Made by a program: the position numbers and the translations under genes
Notes under the pieces: model-generated
Told to the model about the DNA's origin: nothing
The model's input: only the letters and a program-made list of their open reading frames with translations
The model's database searches: none
NCBI GenBank assembly: GCA_030581615.1
Contig: JAKTTT010000034.1
Span: 175,470-239,469, forward strand
Reading direction: 5' to 3'
From: Alloascoidea africana
Lineage: Eukaryota > Ascomycota > Alloascoideomycetes > Alloascoideales > Alloascoideaceae
Length of the DNA: 64,000 bases
Shown: piece by piece, positions 34,508-46,390 of the stretch
Layout of the letters: every line of letters begins with the position of its first letter
Position numbering within the stretch: position 1 is the first letter of the stretch

Positions 34508-36768
34508 ATACATATAATATCAACCAACGGAACGGTTTATTGAGTTTTATTGGGTGGTTTTTTTTTTTTTTTCTTGGTTAGGAAACTGACTTTTATCATT
34601 GTTTTGTTTGCTTCTTTGATGTGGTCACTACTGTTTTATGTCTCAAGAACATTATTATTGTCGATATACACACACACATTCAGTTATCATTCTACGTAGA
34701 ATAAAAACAAATAGGAGTGAACTTTTGAAGTCATTAAACATTACTGATTTATTTGCATTTATCAATGCTAAAGGAGTGGATACATCATATTACATTCATT
34801 TTTAAAGGAATATCTCCCAGCGTTAGATCCTGTAATCATTAATAGATGGAACCCAGCTGTTGAATACTCTCAATCTCACACATCTTCTTTAAAGTTATCA
34901 GATGAAATGTGTTTCTAGGAACTATGAAAAAGAAAAAGAAAAAGAAAAAGAGACCTGAGTTATTGGCCTGGCCTTGTTTGTTTCCTTGTGTATCATCACA
35001 TGATGCCCTTCTGAGCGGGATTGATCACACTGAACTAAAATGTGGATGGTCCTGAAATATTTTCTCTGAGAAATAAAGTTATGGATGCTATCGTCTCTTA
35101 GATTTTTGTTTTACACAGCTAGTTTACGTTGGCTATGTTCTTGTGTTGAGCAAGTTTATGGAGATCTATCTGATTGAGCACTTTTTGACTAATCTTTAAA
35201 CCATTAGTGCAACCAAAATTTGTTTCATAGACACTTTTTCTTCCAGCAAAAGGGGAAATTATTACACGATTAATCTCGGCAGCTAGAAGAGAAAGCATGA
35301 GTAATGTAAATGTAAATAATTATATACTATACTAATTTTAAAAATAATAGTCCAAGTTCTCTTAAAGATAGAATGGCATAAGAGAGTGTGTGCCAGATAT
35401 ATATAAAAAAAATAATACAAAGGAAAGTGTCTTGTACAATTGCTTTTGTGCGGGTGGGCATGTTAAAAGGGAGAACCAAATGATAACAGAAAAAGTACAA
35501 AACAAGAAATAAAAGGAACCAAAACAAAAAATAAATAAATAAGAAAGTGGATTTGTCAGTAAGAGAGAGAGGGTCAAAATGTAATACAGCAACCAATGTA
35601 ACTTAATTGGAATGACGAAAAAGGGTCGGCGAAAAGGAGCATTAGGCTTTCCTTCTTTGTCAAAAAAGTATAAAGTCACTAAGTCATCGAGGAAGGGGAG
35701 GAGGGGGGGATGGTGTAAACTAGGAAAGAATTATGAAGCATTCGTCATCATCATGACACGAATAATGTAAAAAGTCAGGGTTGACCGCAATGTTCTAGAA
35801 TATACAGTCCCTCTATTGCCATTTTTACTTATTCATTGGGGGAACTGGACTCAATAGCCAAAAAGGACCCTGCTTTAACTCCTCTAGTTTCTCTTTTCAT
35901 CCCCTTTCCTTTGACAGTGTTGATTGATTGGTTAATTAATTGCAGAAGCTAATCTATCTATGGGGGGAAACGATATCCCCTGGGGACAAAACTTGATGTT
36001 CAAAGCGAATTTCTACCCTTAGTGATCTTAGCAAAAAGGTCCGCATTGGTAGAGAGCACAGAAAAGCGGGAGAAGGTAGGGACCAGGGACCAAGCCCAGG
36101 GGTGTGTTTCTTCTCTTGCCATTCCTTCTTGTTATAATGCGCTAGAAGGTTTCTGTTTGTTCACTATACAAGGATACTTTTTTTCTATATTGTTTACTTG
36201 CCGCTTCTTCCGCGTTTTATGACTTACCATTCTTCTAGAAACAGTTTCTTTCAAAAGCCGGCGATTACCGTTGTACAACGAAGATTCACACATCCTGGGA
36301 GACACAGTCAAAAGGAGCCAAATAATGATGGATCTTTAGCCCGAAAAACTTTATCTACACCTGGTATTCTATGGAATGAAAATTCATGAGCACATATGCC
36401 TTCGCTATTGTACTCTTAACTCTGACTTTCACGCTGTGTCTGATTGTCTGATTGTCTGACGAAGCTGGCATCGAAGCCTCCAGGCCTGGACAGAAACCCG
36501 TCGGGACCAGCCCCGTAGTAGGACCCTCGCCGAACGCTCTGTTTCCTCGCCGCCGAGTCCCCAACCACGGCCAGATGCGGTTTATCAGTGTCAAGTAGGG
36601 TTTGACATGTTGGATTCCCGACTGTTGAGTTAAGGTCTCCTGGTGCCCCGGACCCCGACCCGCAGACGTTGTTACCCTGAACGGCTGTACACAATGGTTA
36701 AAGTGCACTTGCGTCGCATGCGCCCGCGCCCGCGTGTCGAAATAACCTACAAAAAGTTTGAAACAAGC
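34508..36768. other. Gene-poor region downstream of the WOPR gene
   Basis: A/T-rich, with T-runs just after the WOPR stop and short frames rich in Phe/Leu that look like chance. From about 36420 composition turns GC-rich. A 92-codon minus-strand frame at 36416-36694 (containing SVRRGSYYGAG and PGGFDASFV) begins with TTG, not ATG; it could be a terminal exon but no upstream exon is evident. Confidence 0.4.
34926..34950. repeat. GAAAAA hexamer repeat (4 units)
   Basis: Four perfect tandem copies of GAAAAA followed by G, in the 3' flank of the WOPR gene. A simple-sequence repeat without visible function. Confidence 0.9.
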
Positions 36769-37509
36769 TTAACCATAATAAGTCCCCCACCTCCTTCGCC
36801 TCTCGCGGTTTCTCAGGCCGACTTGGTTGGAACGCACAGGAGAGCCCTCGCCTTGTCTGCTGGAGCGCCCGAATGCCCAGCCGTGTCCGAAGTCGCTATC
36901 GGGGGGAGACAGCGGCTTTGGCTGGGGGTCTGGGGCTTCTGTTTCGGCGTCATTCCCAGTCGCTGGAGATTTATACGCATACTGTTGGAAATAAAGTGTA
37001 AGCACCATCCATCTTTATCTATGAGGAAAACCGTTAGAATGTTTTACCTCATCTACTATCGAACGGTCGACCCATGTTTTAAATCCACGTCTAGGCACAC
37101 CTACGTCTACATCTACACGCCCTCGTATGTGAACAAAAGCACCACCACAGAATTTCCCTCGCCAGTGCCAACTTGGTGTCTCTGTCCTGGGCTGCAACAG
37201 CGTTCCTAGTCTGTTGGGGCTTCTGCGCTTTGCCTGACTAATGATGATCAAGTGTTAAGAGAACCTTTTGACCTCCTTGTGCTAGCGGGGATACGCGATT
37301 ATTCGCGGGTCGTTTTTGTTTTGTTGCCTAACAACCTCAAAACTCTGCAAGCAAACACAATATAACGATAGATATTTAATCAATCTTTTTTTCGTAAAAA
37401 CTTTTGCATATAATATGACTTCACCATCGTCTATTTCTTTCCTTAAAAATGTATTTTTGTAACCAATTAGTGTACCGCATGCCGCCGCCGCCAGTGTATA
37501 TGACCTCAT
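36769..37509 (-). CDS. Candidate three-exon gene, unknown product (205 aa)
   Basis: I do not recognise this protein. Exons 37509-37295, 37237-37048 and 36981-36769 join in one frame. Intron 1 (57 bases) runs GTATCC to CATTAG with a CTTAAC site. Intron 2 (66 bases) runs GTAAAA to CAACAG with an ATTCTAAC branch site, and both flanking frames are phase 0. The start is an ATG. The product begins with a hydrophobic segment (YTLAAAACGTLIGY), has a basic middle (QAKRRSPNRLG, then GRVDVDVGVPRRGFKTWVDR) and ends with a Pro-rich, Arg-rich tail (RNRERRRRWGTYYG). Exons 2-3 lie in a GC-rich pocket unlike the surrounding A/T-rich DNA. A non-coding GC-rich element with fortuitous frames is the alternative. 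Confidence 0.33.
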
Positions 37510-40500
37510 GCGAGTGAAATAGATGCCACCATTTAAGCAACCAATCGGTCATAAAAAGTTCTGGTTTTAAGCATCTGTGACACACCAACACATGAAGCAC
37601 AGGCTCTGGATCATTTCTTGGATTCCGGTGGAAATGACCTCCTAAAATCTTCTAATTCAAAGCTTACTTCCTTATTAAGTATAGGGCATTTTCAAACTAT
37701 CCATACATGTATTCTATTTTTTTGTTTTGGTCCCTCTTGGCCGTCACAAAATTAGAACAAAAATAGTTGCTTGAAACTGATCTATAATTGATTCAAATAC
37801 CAGTGCTATGTATATTCAATTTCAAGTCTGTTTTCGATCCTTACGAACAAAAATCCCTGAACAGGCGCATCAGCACTCTGCAAGTATATCTCCCACGTTG
37901 TTAGTGCGTTTTTCTATGCCAAAAACTTTTCTCTTAAATTTCCGCAGGAACCTTGAACCCAATCGAGCCACAATCAGTTTGTATAATCCTTCTTTTCTTC
38001 TTCTTCGTTATTTTGCCTATCTAATCTCTTTGGTAAACATCGACGCTCTTGTTTGGCTCTTGTTGTCTCACACAAATTCTGCCTGCTTGCCAAATTTGTC
38101 TTATTCTACCTTCTTGCATAGTGATATTTATAAACTTCAAACTCTTGATATTGAAAAGCCGAGGCTGGTGCGGTGGCTGAAATTTGTTCCTGTAGCATAT
38201 CTACTAATCCATTATGAGCCCATACTCTTTTTCAGGAGGTTCGCTTGCAGATGTCGAAATTCATCATTGTGTATTTGTTTGAGTAAAATTTGAATGAGAT
38301 ATCCGGAAATCAAGGATCCTCCTACATCGCATTTAGAGATCACCAATATGGTGCTTTACTTTGCAAACGCTATTTCAAAACACCCTGCCGCCTCTGTTGG
38401 TCAAAAAGAAAAAAGTGTAGGCATGTGATTACAAAGTGCCATACATTTTTTGCTTTCGTATATGGAACGGATAAAGAATAGTCAAGACTCGTTTCTCAAA
38501 ATGACAGAACAGGTAAAAAGCATGTTCTCGTAAGTTGAAAATGCCAATATTTTTCGTACTTTTTCGGGCCCCCTTCTTTCCCGTCAGTTTTAGTACAACT
38601 TCGGCAGTCTCCCTTTACTCGTGGCGAAAAATAACCAAACTTGCCTTTTCTTTTTTCTTGTTTAGTTCCAAAGAAACGAGTCTTGGCAAGTAATGATTCA
38701 TATGTCGCGTGATCTTATTAGATCAATATATTAAGACATTAAAGAAAGAGGGAAAAAAAACAAAATAGCAAAATGAGCATGACAAAGTGACGTTTCGCAT
38801 AAAAGAGCAAAGACAGAATGTTGTGCAACTGACTAGAAACAACTTCGCTTCTTTAACAACAACAAAAAGGCAACCTAATTAAACTTGGAGCGAATAGCCA
38901 TGAGTTGTTTTGGCCTAAGATACTTATCTAGATTATTTAAGATTACGTTGAAGCGGGCTCAAGTTTATCGTTCCAGCACTCATCAGGTCACAGAGTTAAG
39001 CTATCTTGTAACGAACCCTCCACTCCACCTAAATATGTACAGTGAGAGATGAACCAGAGGACAAAATAGAATATGAGAAAAACCCCGCTTGCAAGAATTC
39101 AAAACCATTCAACAATATTTTTTTTTGTTTTCTGATATCTCATCTTGGTTCACTTATTTTTGGCAGAAATTATGTTTGCCATTCAGTGATAAGAAGCTTA
39201 GGCTACTTGTTGTAAAGTTCATTAAAGATCAGTAAGCTTAAGTGTATCTATCTTATTTGACATTTAAGCTTAAAAGCTGATTTGATGCTACATACGTCCC
39301 TTTGGTGCTGTCATATCGAGAGTGTAAGGAAAATATACCAAAACGAGAAATAGGAATATAATAACGCTTAAGCTTAAGTGGCTTGGTTAAAGTGCGCAGC
39401 TGGGGCAGATAGCGGTAATGCTAAAGGTTAATACGAAGAACTTCCTAATGCTTAGGAGGGAAAGATTAAGCGTCTCATACATTTTGTTTTCGTGGACCTT
39501 AATTAATCAATTATTATTATTAAGGTACAACGGGGCTTTACTAGAAACAAATAAAGGATAGAGCATTGCATTCAATAAATAGTACCTGATTTTACAACCC
39601 TGAATTACCTTCAGGCATCATTCTAAAGAAGACCTTTTATGTCCTCTTCCATTATTTTGTATAGCCCTGAAGGTGAATCAGAAGAACATTGCTTGTTCAA
39701 GACACGTTAGGGGCCACCAGAAACTAAATGATTAGGAACTGTACCTAAAAGTAAATAGACTAGGCACAATTGATGGATCAAACTAGTTTACTACACTACT
39801 ACAATTTTTTTGATGACCTAGCACTCCCAACTTTAATCAAGACTGGCTTGTCAAAATGGCATAGGGTCTGTAGATTTTACAAGTTAATGGCCTCAACGTT
39901 TCCTTCTATCCCTTTTGGGGAATACGGACTCTGAGTCAGAATTTAAAATGAACAATCTTTAATAAAGATAAAGATTGGATCGTTACTGGTATTAACGGTA
40001 GAGCTTGGCCCTGACCAGCTCAAGTTTCAAGTCTTGGCTAGAAACATTCACATCTATATATTAAAACGCTAACGCTAATCTAAAACTAACGAAACCAACG
40101 GTTTCATTAAAAACAACAAGTTCACAACAAGGTACAAGTAAATGCTATGAACAATCTAATTATGGTCTTTCTTCATGTCAAAGCCGGTTTTCTGATAACA
40201 CATTTTACCATAGCTTATCCCACAATGCTGCTAGCGCTTGGCACCTAACCACCACCAGCTCCACACCGGTTCCATAAGAATGTTCAGACCCATCGAGCAT
40301 CTTTCTTGGACGACAAACAAAGCGTTGGACCCCTTCTTGTCTTTGTCCATGGCTCCACAACCAACGTCTTCTGCGCCCTGGCAGCCCACAGACCCCTTTT
40401 CCCGGAAGCTGCGGCGGGAATCCTCCGGGACCCCGGTGCTCAGCCATAACCTCTACTGCTAAGATCCTCCTCCCACACCAGCAGCCTGAGCCTCCATCGC

Positions 40501-40577
40501 CTAATCAGAGCCCATACTCTCCCTTTTTTCTTCCGCCATCTCGGAAACCCATTCATTTCTCTCACATTTGTCCCCTT
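37510..40577. other. Gene-poor region before PFA4
   Basis: About 3 kb, mostly A/T-rich. A 161-codon plus-strand frame at 37808-38293 is rich in Leu/Phe/Ser, begins ATG but matches nothing I know and has codon use like random A/T-rich DNA. A cluster of TAAGCTTA palindromes lies at 39233-39378. A GC-rich stretch at about 40200-40450 just upstream of PFA4 holds overlapping frames on both strands; none is convincing. Confidence 0.45.
39233..39378. repeat. Cluster of three TAAGCTTA palindromes
   Basis: TAAGCTTA at 39233-39240, the 12-base perfect palindrome TTTAAGCTTAAA at 39263-39274 and CTTAAGCTTAAG at 39367-39378. Three palindromes with the same core in 146 bases of non-coding DNA could be binding sites for a dimeric factor, or chance in A/T-rich sequence. 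Confidence 0.5.
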
Positions 40578-42090
40578 ATGGCAGCACAACTGAGATGGCC
40601 CATTCTTGGGATCCTCGTAAGCGTTCATGGCAGAGTTCTATTAATATCCCTGGTACTAACTCCCCAACTGCTATCTTTCAAAGATACCCACTCTTCTTAT
40701 AGCTTTCATAGGCTATGGGTCGCACTTTTATGTCTTTCGTCCACACCTGTCGTTAACAAGGCAGATATGGTACGAGTTTAGTATCACCATGGTCTGGATC
40801 TCCTACATCATAGCGATATTCAAGGATCCTGGTTCCCCTCCCAAGGACTATGTGCCGCAAGATGATGAATGGAGACGATGGTGCAAATACTGCCAAGCGT
40901 ACAAACCTGAGCGAAGCCACCACAGCCGGCAAATGGGGAGATGTATACTGAAGATGGATCACTACTGTCCCTGGACGTGTAACTGTGTGGGCTATGGGAA
41001 CTTTCCCCATTTTATTCGTTTCCTGGGTTGGGTGGAATATACTACATCGTTCGCCTTTTATCATCTGGTAAACAGAGCCTACCATATCTACTACGACAGA
41101 GGCGCCGAGGCGCTTCGAATTGAACGATCAGAAGTCATTCTTACGTTGGTGCTGATTCCCCTTGATTTCATTGTCATGTTGTCAATATTCATGATGCTTT
41201 TGAGAACATGCTCAAATCTCATTGTTGGAAAAACAACTATTGAACAATGGGAAGAGGATAGATTGGCCTCACAATTTCGACATGGCGTTATCCAGCGCAA
41301 AATTTCACCCATCTTGGAGAGGTATTCCAATCCGCCTCCCCGGATAGACTCTCCGGACCAAGTAATATTCCCTTATGATTTATCATTGACTGAGAACCTG
41401 TTGGAGGCATTGGGACCAGCTTCAACGTGGATTTTACCATGGGGTAAGCCTAAAGGAGATGGACTTCGGTTCAAGAAGAATCAATGGATTAGACCCGAAG
41501 TAGGGTTCGGCCTACCATGGCCTCTGGACCATGTCAATGAAGATGAGCCGCCAACAACTGGCGATTCCCGAAACAATCGGCCTCCAGCGCATTCTAGAGA
41601 CCTATTTCTAAGACTGGTAGCAAATCCTCCTCGCGCAGTCCGGGATGAAGAAACACAAGAGCGAGGTATCCAACTTTTTGATGTGAATGACAATACCAGA
41701 AGGCGTAGGATTAGCAACGCCGCTGACAGGCAGGACGAGTTTTGGACACCAGGAACTTGGGAAAATTGGGAAGGCGAGAGGCTTTCTGATTTTGGTGTCG
41801 CTGTTGACAGCGATGCCGAGGATGAACACATGTTATCCCCAGAGTCACCAAGGCTTCGTCTAGGCTTTACTCGCAACTCGCTATCCAGATCCCTTCTTGG
41901 ACGCGAACCTGATGATGAAGATGTTCCTCTTGCAGCATTATTTCAGCACTCGGGACTGGCGCATAATTTAAGAAACTTTGTTCGCCCAAATCCAACACCG
42001 AATCCAAACCCAAAAGTGAAACTGGACGATGATGATGACGTTCCGATTGGCCTTTTATATCAGGATCAAAACACAACAACCCCATCCTAG
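40578..42090 (+). CDS. PFA4: Palmitoyltransferase Pfa4 (DHYC variant)
   Basis: ER S-acyltransferase of 481 residues; yeast Pfa4 palmitoylates chitin synthase Chs3. Two exons: 40578-40616 (MAAQLRWPILGIL) and 40684-42090; the 67-base intron has a TACTAAC branch. The spliced N-terminus carries the expected TM1-loop-TM2 (IPTLLIAFIGYGSHFYVF, then EFSITMVWISYIIAIF). The cysteine-rich domain begins CKYCQAYKPERSHH, followed by DHYC (105-108) and PWTCNCVG. Two cysteines that normally bind zinc are Ser94 and Met97, and the catalytic DHHC is DHYC. The TTIEQWE (TTxE) motif and the Pfa4-type FPYDL...ENLLEALG block follow, then an acidic hydrophilic tail. The frame is intact, so this is a divergent active or regulatory form rather than a pseudogene. 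It converges with SIN3. Confidence 0.93.
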
Positions 42091-42391
42091 AGTCACCGTT
42101 TTTGTTTTCTTGTTTTCTTGTTCGAAATGTAATGTCTTTAATGCATAGCTATCCTCCCATCAGTCATCCAATATATGTTTCACTTGCTGTTTTTAACCAT
42201 AGCTTCTAAGATGCAATTACCAATAAGCTCTTGGCCTCAGGTGTCTACTGTACGAGAAAAGTTTTTCGATTATAACAATAAATTAACAAAAAAATTCATA
42301 ATTTGCTTGATTCAAATGTATCAAAGCAGCTTTAGGTATACAAAAAGAATCAAAAAAAGCGTTTCTAGGCGCTGTTTACACCCACCGACTA

Positions 42392-45300
42392 CTACTGTAT
42401 CTCAGTACCCTCATCTTGAAGCAATGTGTCATCCTCATCCCCATAACTTTTCAAAGCAACTTCTGGTCCATCGCTTATCCATGACATGAATTTTTTCTCT
42501 TCATCTTCGGATGGGTTCTTGTCATCACTTCGGGAAGTGACCGATTTCCAGCCATTAGCCCCGTTCAAGTACGTTTCAAACTTGGTTTGTGCCCGTTTGC
42601 GCTTTGGCATCAAACTCTTCTTGTATACCAAATTCTTAACAAATTCGTCCTCTGTACCTGGTTCAAAAATCATCTTATATGAGTCCATGCATACCCTGAT
42701 CTTCAGTTCTGACATGACCTGCCCATCAAGGGTATCCGATTTATTATTCGGATCAGATTCTTTAGCAGCAGAGGAACCTATTATATTTCTTTGCAAGAAC
42801 GGCATTCGTAGTCGACTTGCTGGAACTCCTTCAGTCGGGAGGGACATTACGTAATTCGTCAAATAGAAATTCCATTGCTCTTCAACCATCTTTCGATCCT
42901 GTGAGCTTGTCAAGTCATCCAACCCAATCGCTTGGAAACTGCAAATATTTTCCTTATTATTCCACTCGATTCTGAACATGTCTTCATCTTCACCAATAAT
43001 TGATCGAACATGTCTCCTGTAAAAAAGTTGACCCTGTTTTGTTACTGCGGGTAGATTTCTGTCTTTCTCAAACAAAAGCATTATGTCTGACGATTTCTGA
43101 TCTCCGATTAATGTGTGCATGTTTTTGACAAAAAGCAAAATTGCTTTGTCAATCGTGTAAAGTTTGAATGCCTTGTTTTGATAGGCACCTCGTAATGAAC
43201 TTTCAAATCGTTCTCGATCTAGATCACCATTAATAAATTGTTCACAAAGACCAAGAGCTTGACCATAGCAATCATCCTCATGGAAATTTATAATATCGGA
43301 ACCTAATGAATCCTCGGGTATTGCTTTTCTCTGATCCTCGGCGCTCTTCTTAATCTCATTTGATATATAATCCTCCAATTTCCTTATCTCCAATAAGCGT
43401 TCGTATAACGCACAAAGATGTCTTACAAACACATAAATGACGACATTTGAAAACAGATTAAATACACCGCGTGGCTCTTTAGCAGAAGACTCGGCGAATT
43501 TAATAGTCTTTGGATCATCAGCAACTGATACAGTTTTCACCCAGATGTCTCCAGCCTGTTCAAATTCTTCTTGGGAAATCTCTTCCTTATCCACCTTATC
43601 GGCACTGTTGTTCTGTCCATATTCTGGTTCAAAGCCTTCTCTTCCAAAGTCAGCAGTTTTCTGAATTCTTGCTTTCTTCAAAACTTCACCGAGCCGCTCA
43701 GTAGTGTTCTCACGGTTTCTTTTTCTATCGTTATGTTGGCCATCATCTGAGTTAGTTGCGTCCTCAATGTCACTAACAGATATAGAGAAAAAAGAAGACA
43801 AAAACGTTTTATAAAACTGAGCAAGACGGTCCTTTTCGCTTCCTGAATACCGGCTCGAACCGGTTAAATGACACTTTAATAACCTAAGAATATCGGAAAA
43901 TATGCCCCTATCCAGAAGCTCAAAACTGAGTTGTTTGAGGGCCGATGGAGCCAAAGGATCAATTCGGAAAGCTGTCTGCTCTAGTTTAATTGTATTGATT
44001 TCGTCCACTAACCGTTGACTAGAGAGTGCTTTTCGATCAACTTGCTTGAATATGATTCCCAAGTGATCGAGAGACTTGGTATACACGCGCTGCTCAGTTT
44101 CTCTCCATACTTTGTTCCACTGACGATGTGCATGTTTCCACTCCTCATCCTTTTGTTTTAATCGTTTCAAAATAATTGGAACAGCCACTGCGGGTCTTTC
44201 ATGTAGCATGTGAATAACTTCTTGGCCCTTATCACGGCCATAAACCTTTCTAATTATCTTTTGGTAAATAGTTGTGGATGTATGACCCAGGCCAGGTGGA
44301 AGTTTAAACAATAATTGTTCTTCAGACGGCATATTCGCAATCCTATTGGCAATAGTTTCAAGGGTTTGTATCGTCCGTAAATTTGCTTCCATGTAAAAGT
44401 CGTATTCATGCCGTTCCTCTTCTATTCGGATCAATATCTCTTCATACTTGTTTTTTCGATGAGGCACAAAGCTCGTGTCCTTTGGGTCCCAGTTGGGGCT
44501 CGAGACATATTCATCGTTCAAAACTTGCCAACAGAGCTCGTCACGGCCAGAGCAAGGCATATATGTCTCTGTCTTTGGAAGTTTCCTATAACTGAGGCCT
44601 GCCTTGCCATATAAATTGAGACCAACTTTGTGTTTTGTGTCAACGACATTCACAATTCTGTATGGTCTGTCTTTGTACCCTACCAAAGTTTTGAAATGCG
44701 AAAACAAGTCAGGATGACTGCCGATAAATCCTTCGACTCTTTCAACAAGGGTAACTTTATCAATCATATCTTGACTGAAGAAACTAAGGATTTTAAGAAA
44801 CTCATTGTACGTCTGCTTATTGTTGATTGCCTTTTTAATCCTTTCAAAGAACGCCAAATCGTCGCCTAAAAACGTTTCTTTTGAAGTTGGCGGGAGAGGC
44901 TCCGGAATGATTGGGATGCCTCCATCGGCAACATAAGGCCTACTAGATTCTCCAAAAGGTCCTCTTCTGATACTCGAAGTTGGAATTTCTTGATCAAAGG
45001 TAGAAATTTCTTTTTTCCTGTCCTTATTGCCTTTTGTAGGAGAAGTGAAGTTTCCAATAGGCGGCAACTGTGACGATTCAGGATGATAGTATTCCTGAAC
45101 CTGGCTATTCAGTTGGTGATTAGGGCCAGCACCCATGGCTTCAGGTAGAAATTGCTTAAAGTCAATCAACAAATCAGGCGCATTTCGAAAAAGCAAACTA
45201 ACTTGATTGTAAACTTCTGTAATTGGTTTCTGGTCTCGTTGATAGGCTTGTAAAATCTCCAGAAAATGTTTGTAAATCTCTGGCTGAGTTGCAAACTTTG

Positions 45301-46390
45301 TCTTGATCTTATTCACATAGTTGATAGCATGATTAAACTCGATAGCACCCCCCGGCCTTGACATGCTACCTTGACTTCCATTTACAGCTTCTTGCAAATT
45401 TGACATGCCATTTCTCTGGGGCTCCGGCTGAGAGTAGGTGTTTTCCTGTGGCCAGATATTCTCCTGGTAAATTACATCTCCAGTATTTGGAGGAATTCCG
45501 GCTCCTTGAGGAGTGGTTACATGAATTGCGTTTGGGTCTTCTGCTGAGCACTCGACGCGGTACCCTGGAGGTAAGAAAGTGTTGAAGCCCTGGATAAGAG
45601 CTGGATGTCCTCTGAAAAGAGTGGAAACACGTTCGATAACCCCCGGCGTATCAATGACTTGACTTTTAAAATCTTTCATTATTTCCAAAAAGTAGTTGTA
45701 CACATCCGGCTGATTCTGAAAGTGTATTTTCACTTGATCAAGATAAGATAATGCATCTTTCACGTTTAGCGGACGAAGCGAGACTGGATTTTGAGGCTTT
45801 TGATTAACCGTTATATTCTGTTGGGCTTGCAAACTTGACAATGTTTGAGGGCTGCCCTGGATTCCTGATGGAACGTGAACTTGCCCAAAACTTTGGGGTT
45901 GGTGAAGAAGATTTTGTTCCTTTCAAACGTGTTAGATCAAAAGGGAAAACAGAGGAGTAACATTCAAGTAAATACCTGGTTTATTGGGGATCTGGAGGAA
46001 TTATTGGACGTCAAAGCTGGAATAGCAAAATTGTGTTGTTGCTGACTCGTGTTGGTCAATCCAGGTAGTGAAGGAAGAGAGTAGATCTGTTGGCCAGGTG
46101 GATCTATATAAGATGAGGACGTTAACAATAATAGTAAAACAGAATCATAGAGGCCATGTAGTAACATACGAACTCCTGGGTCTAATGACGAAGGAGGGGG
46201 TAAAACTGGTGTATGTCCACCTTGTATACTAGAGAATTAACAATAGGTTAGCGAAACGCGGCCAATGTTGCCCACACCTCGGTTGGGTTCAGTTTGAACA
46301 AAATAAAAGTGCTTACTGAAATGCCTGAGAATTCTGAATAGAAGAATCAGCACCTCCCTGTGGATTACGCCACTGTTCCTGGCTAGACAT
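42392..46390 (-). CDS. SIN3: Sin3 transcriptional corepressor
   Basis: Scaffold of the Rpd3/Sin3 histone deacetylase complex, 1262 residues. Four exons: 46390-46317, 46228-46170, 46103-45976 and 45919-42392. Phases match at every junction and intron 1 has a CTAAC branch. The first three exons code only a Gln/Pro/Ser-rich leader that includes QQIYSLPSLPGL. Three paired amphipathic helix domains follow: PAH1 (about 136-205, RPLNVKDALSYLDQVK), PAH2 (about 280-346, FNHAINYVNKIKTKFATQP) and PAH3 (about 440-500). The HDAC-interaction domain follows (GKAGLSYRKLPKTE, then CSGRDELCWQVLNDEYVS). The C-terminal Sin3a domain is present. The codon at 45841 is TTG, so the true start is in the upstream exons. 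The protein is shorter than yeast Sin3 (1536) but complete in domain order. Confidence 0.95.

Noticed and set aside
37808-38293. 161-codon plus-strand frame
   Set aside because: Starts with ATG, but the sequence is Leu/Phe/Ser-rich as expected from A/T-rich DNA, with no domain or conserved pattern.
40205-40447. GC-rich minus-strand frame upstream of PFA4
   Set aside because: Overlaps an equally long plus-strand frame, has low-complexity Arg/Gly/Trp content and no match; probably leader or promoter DNA of PFA4.
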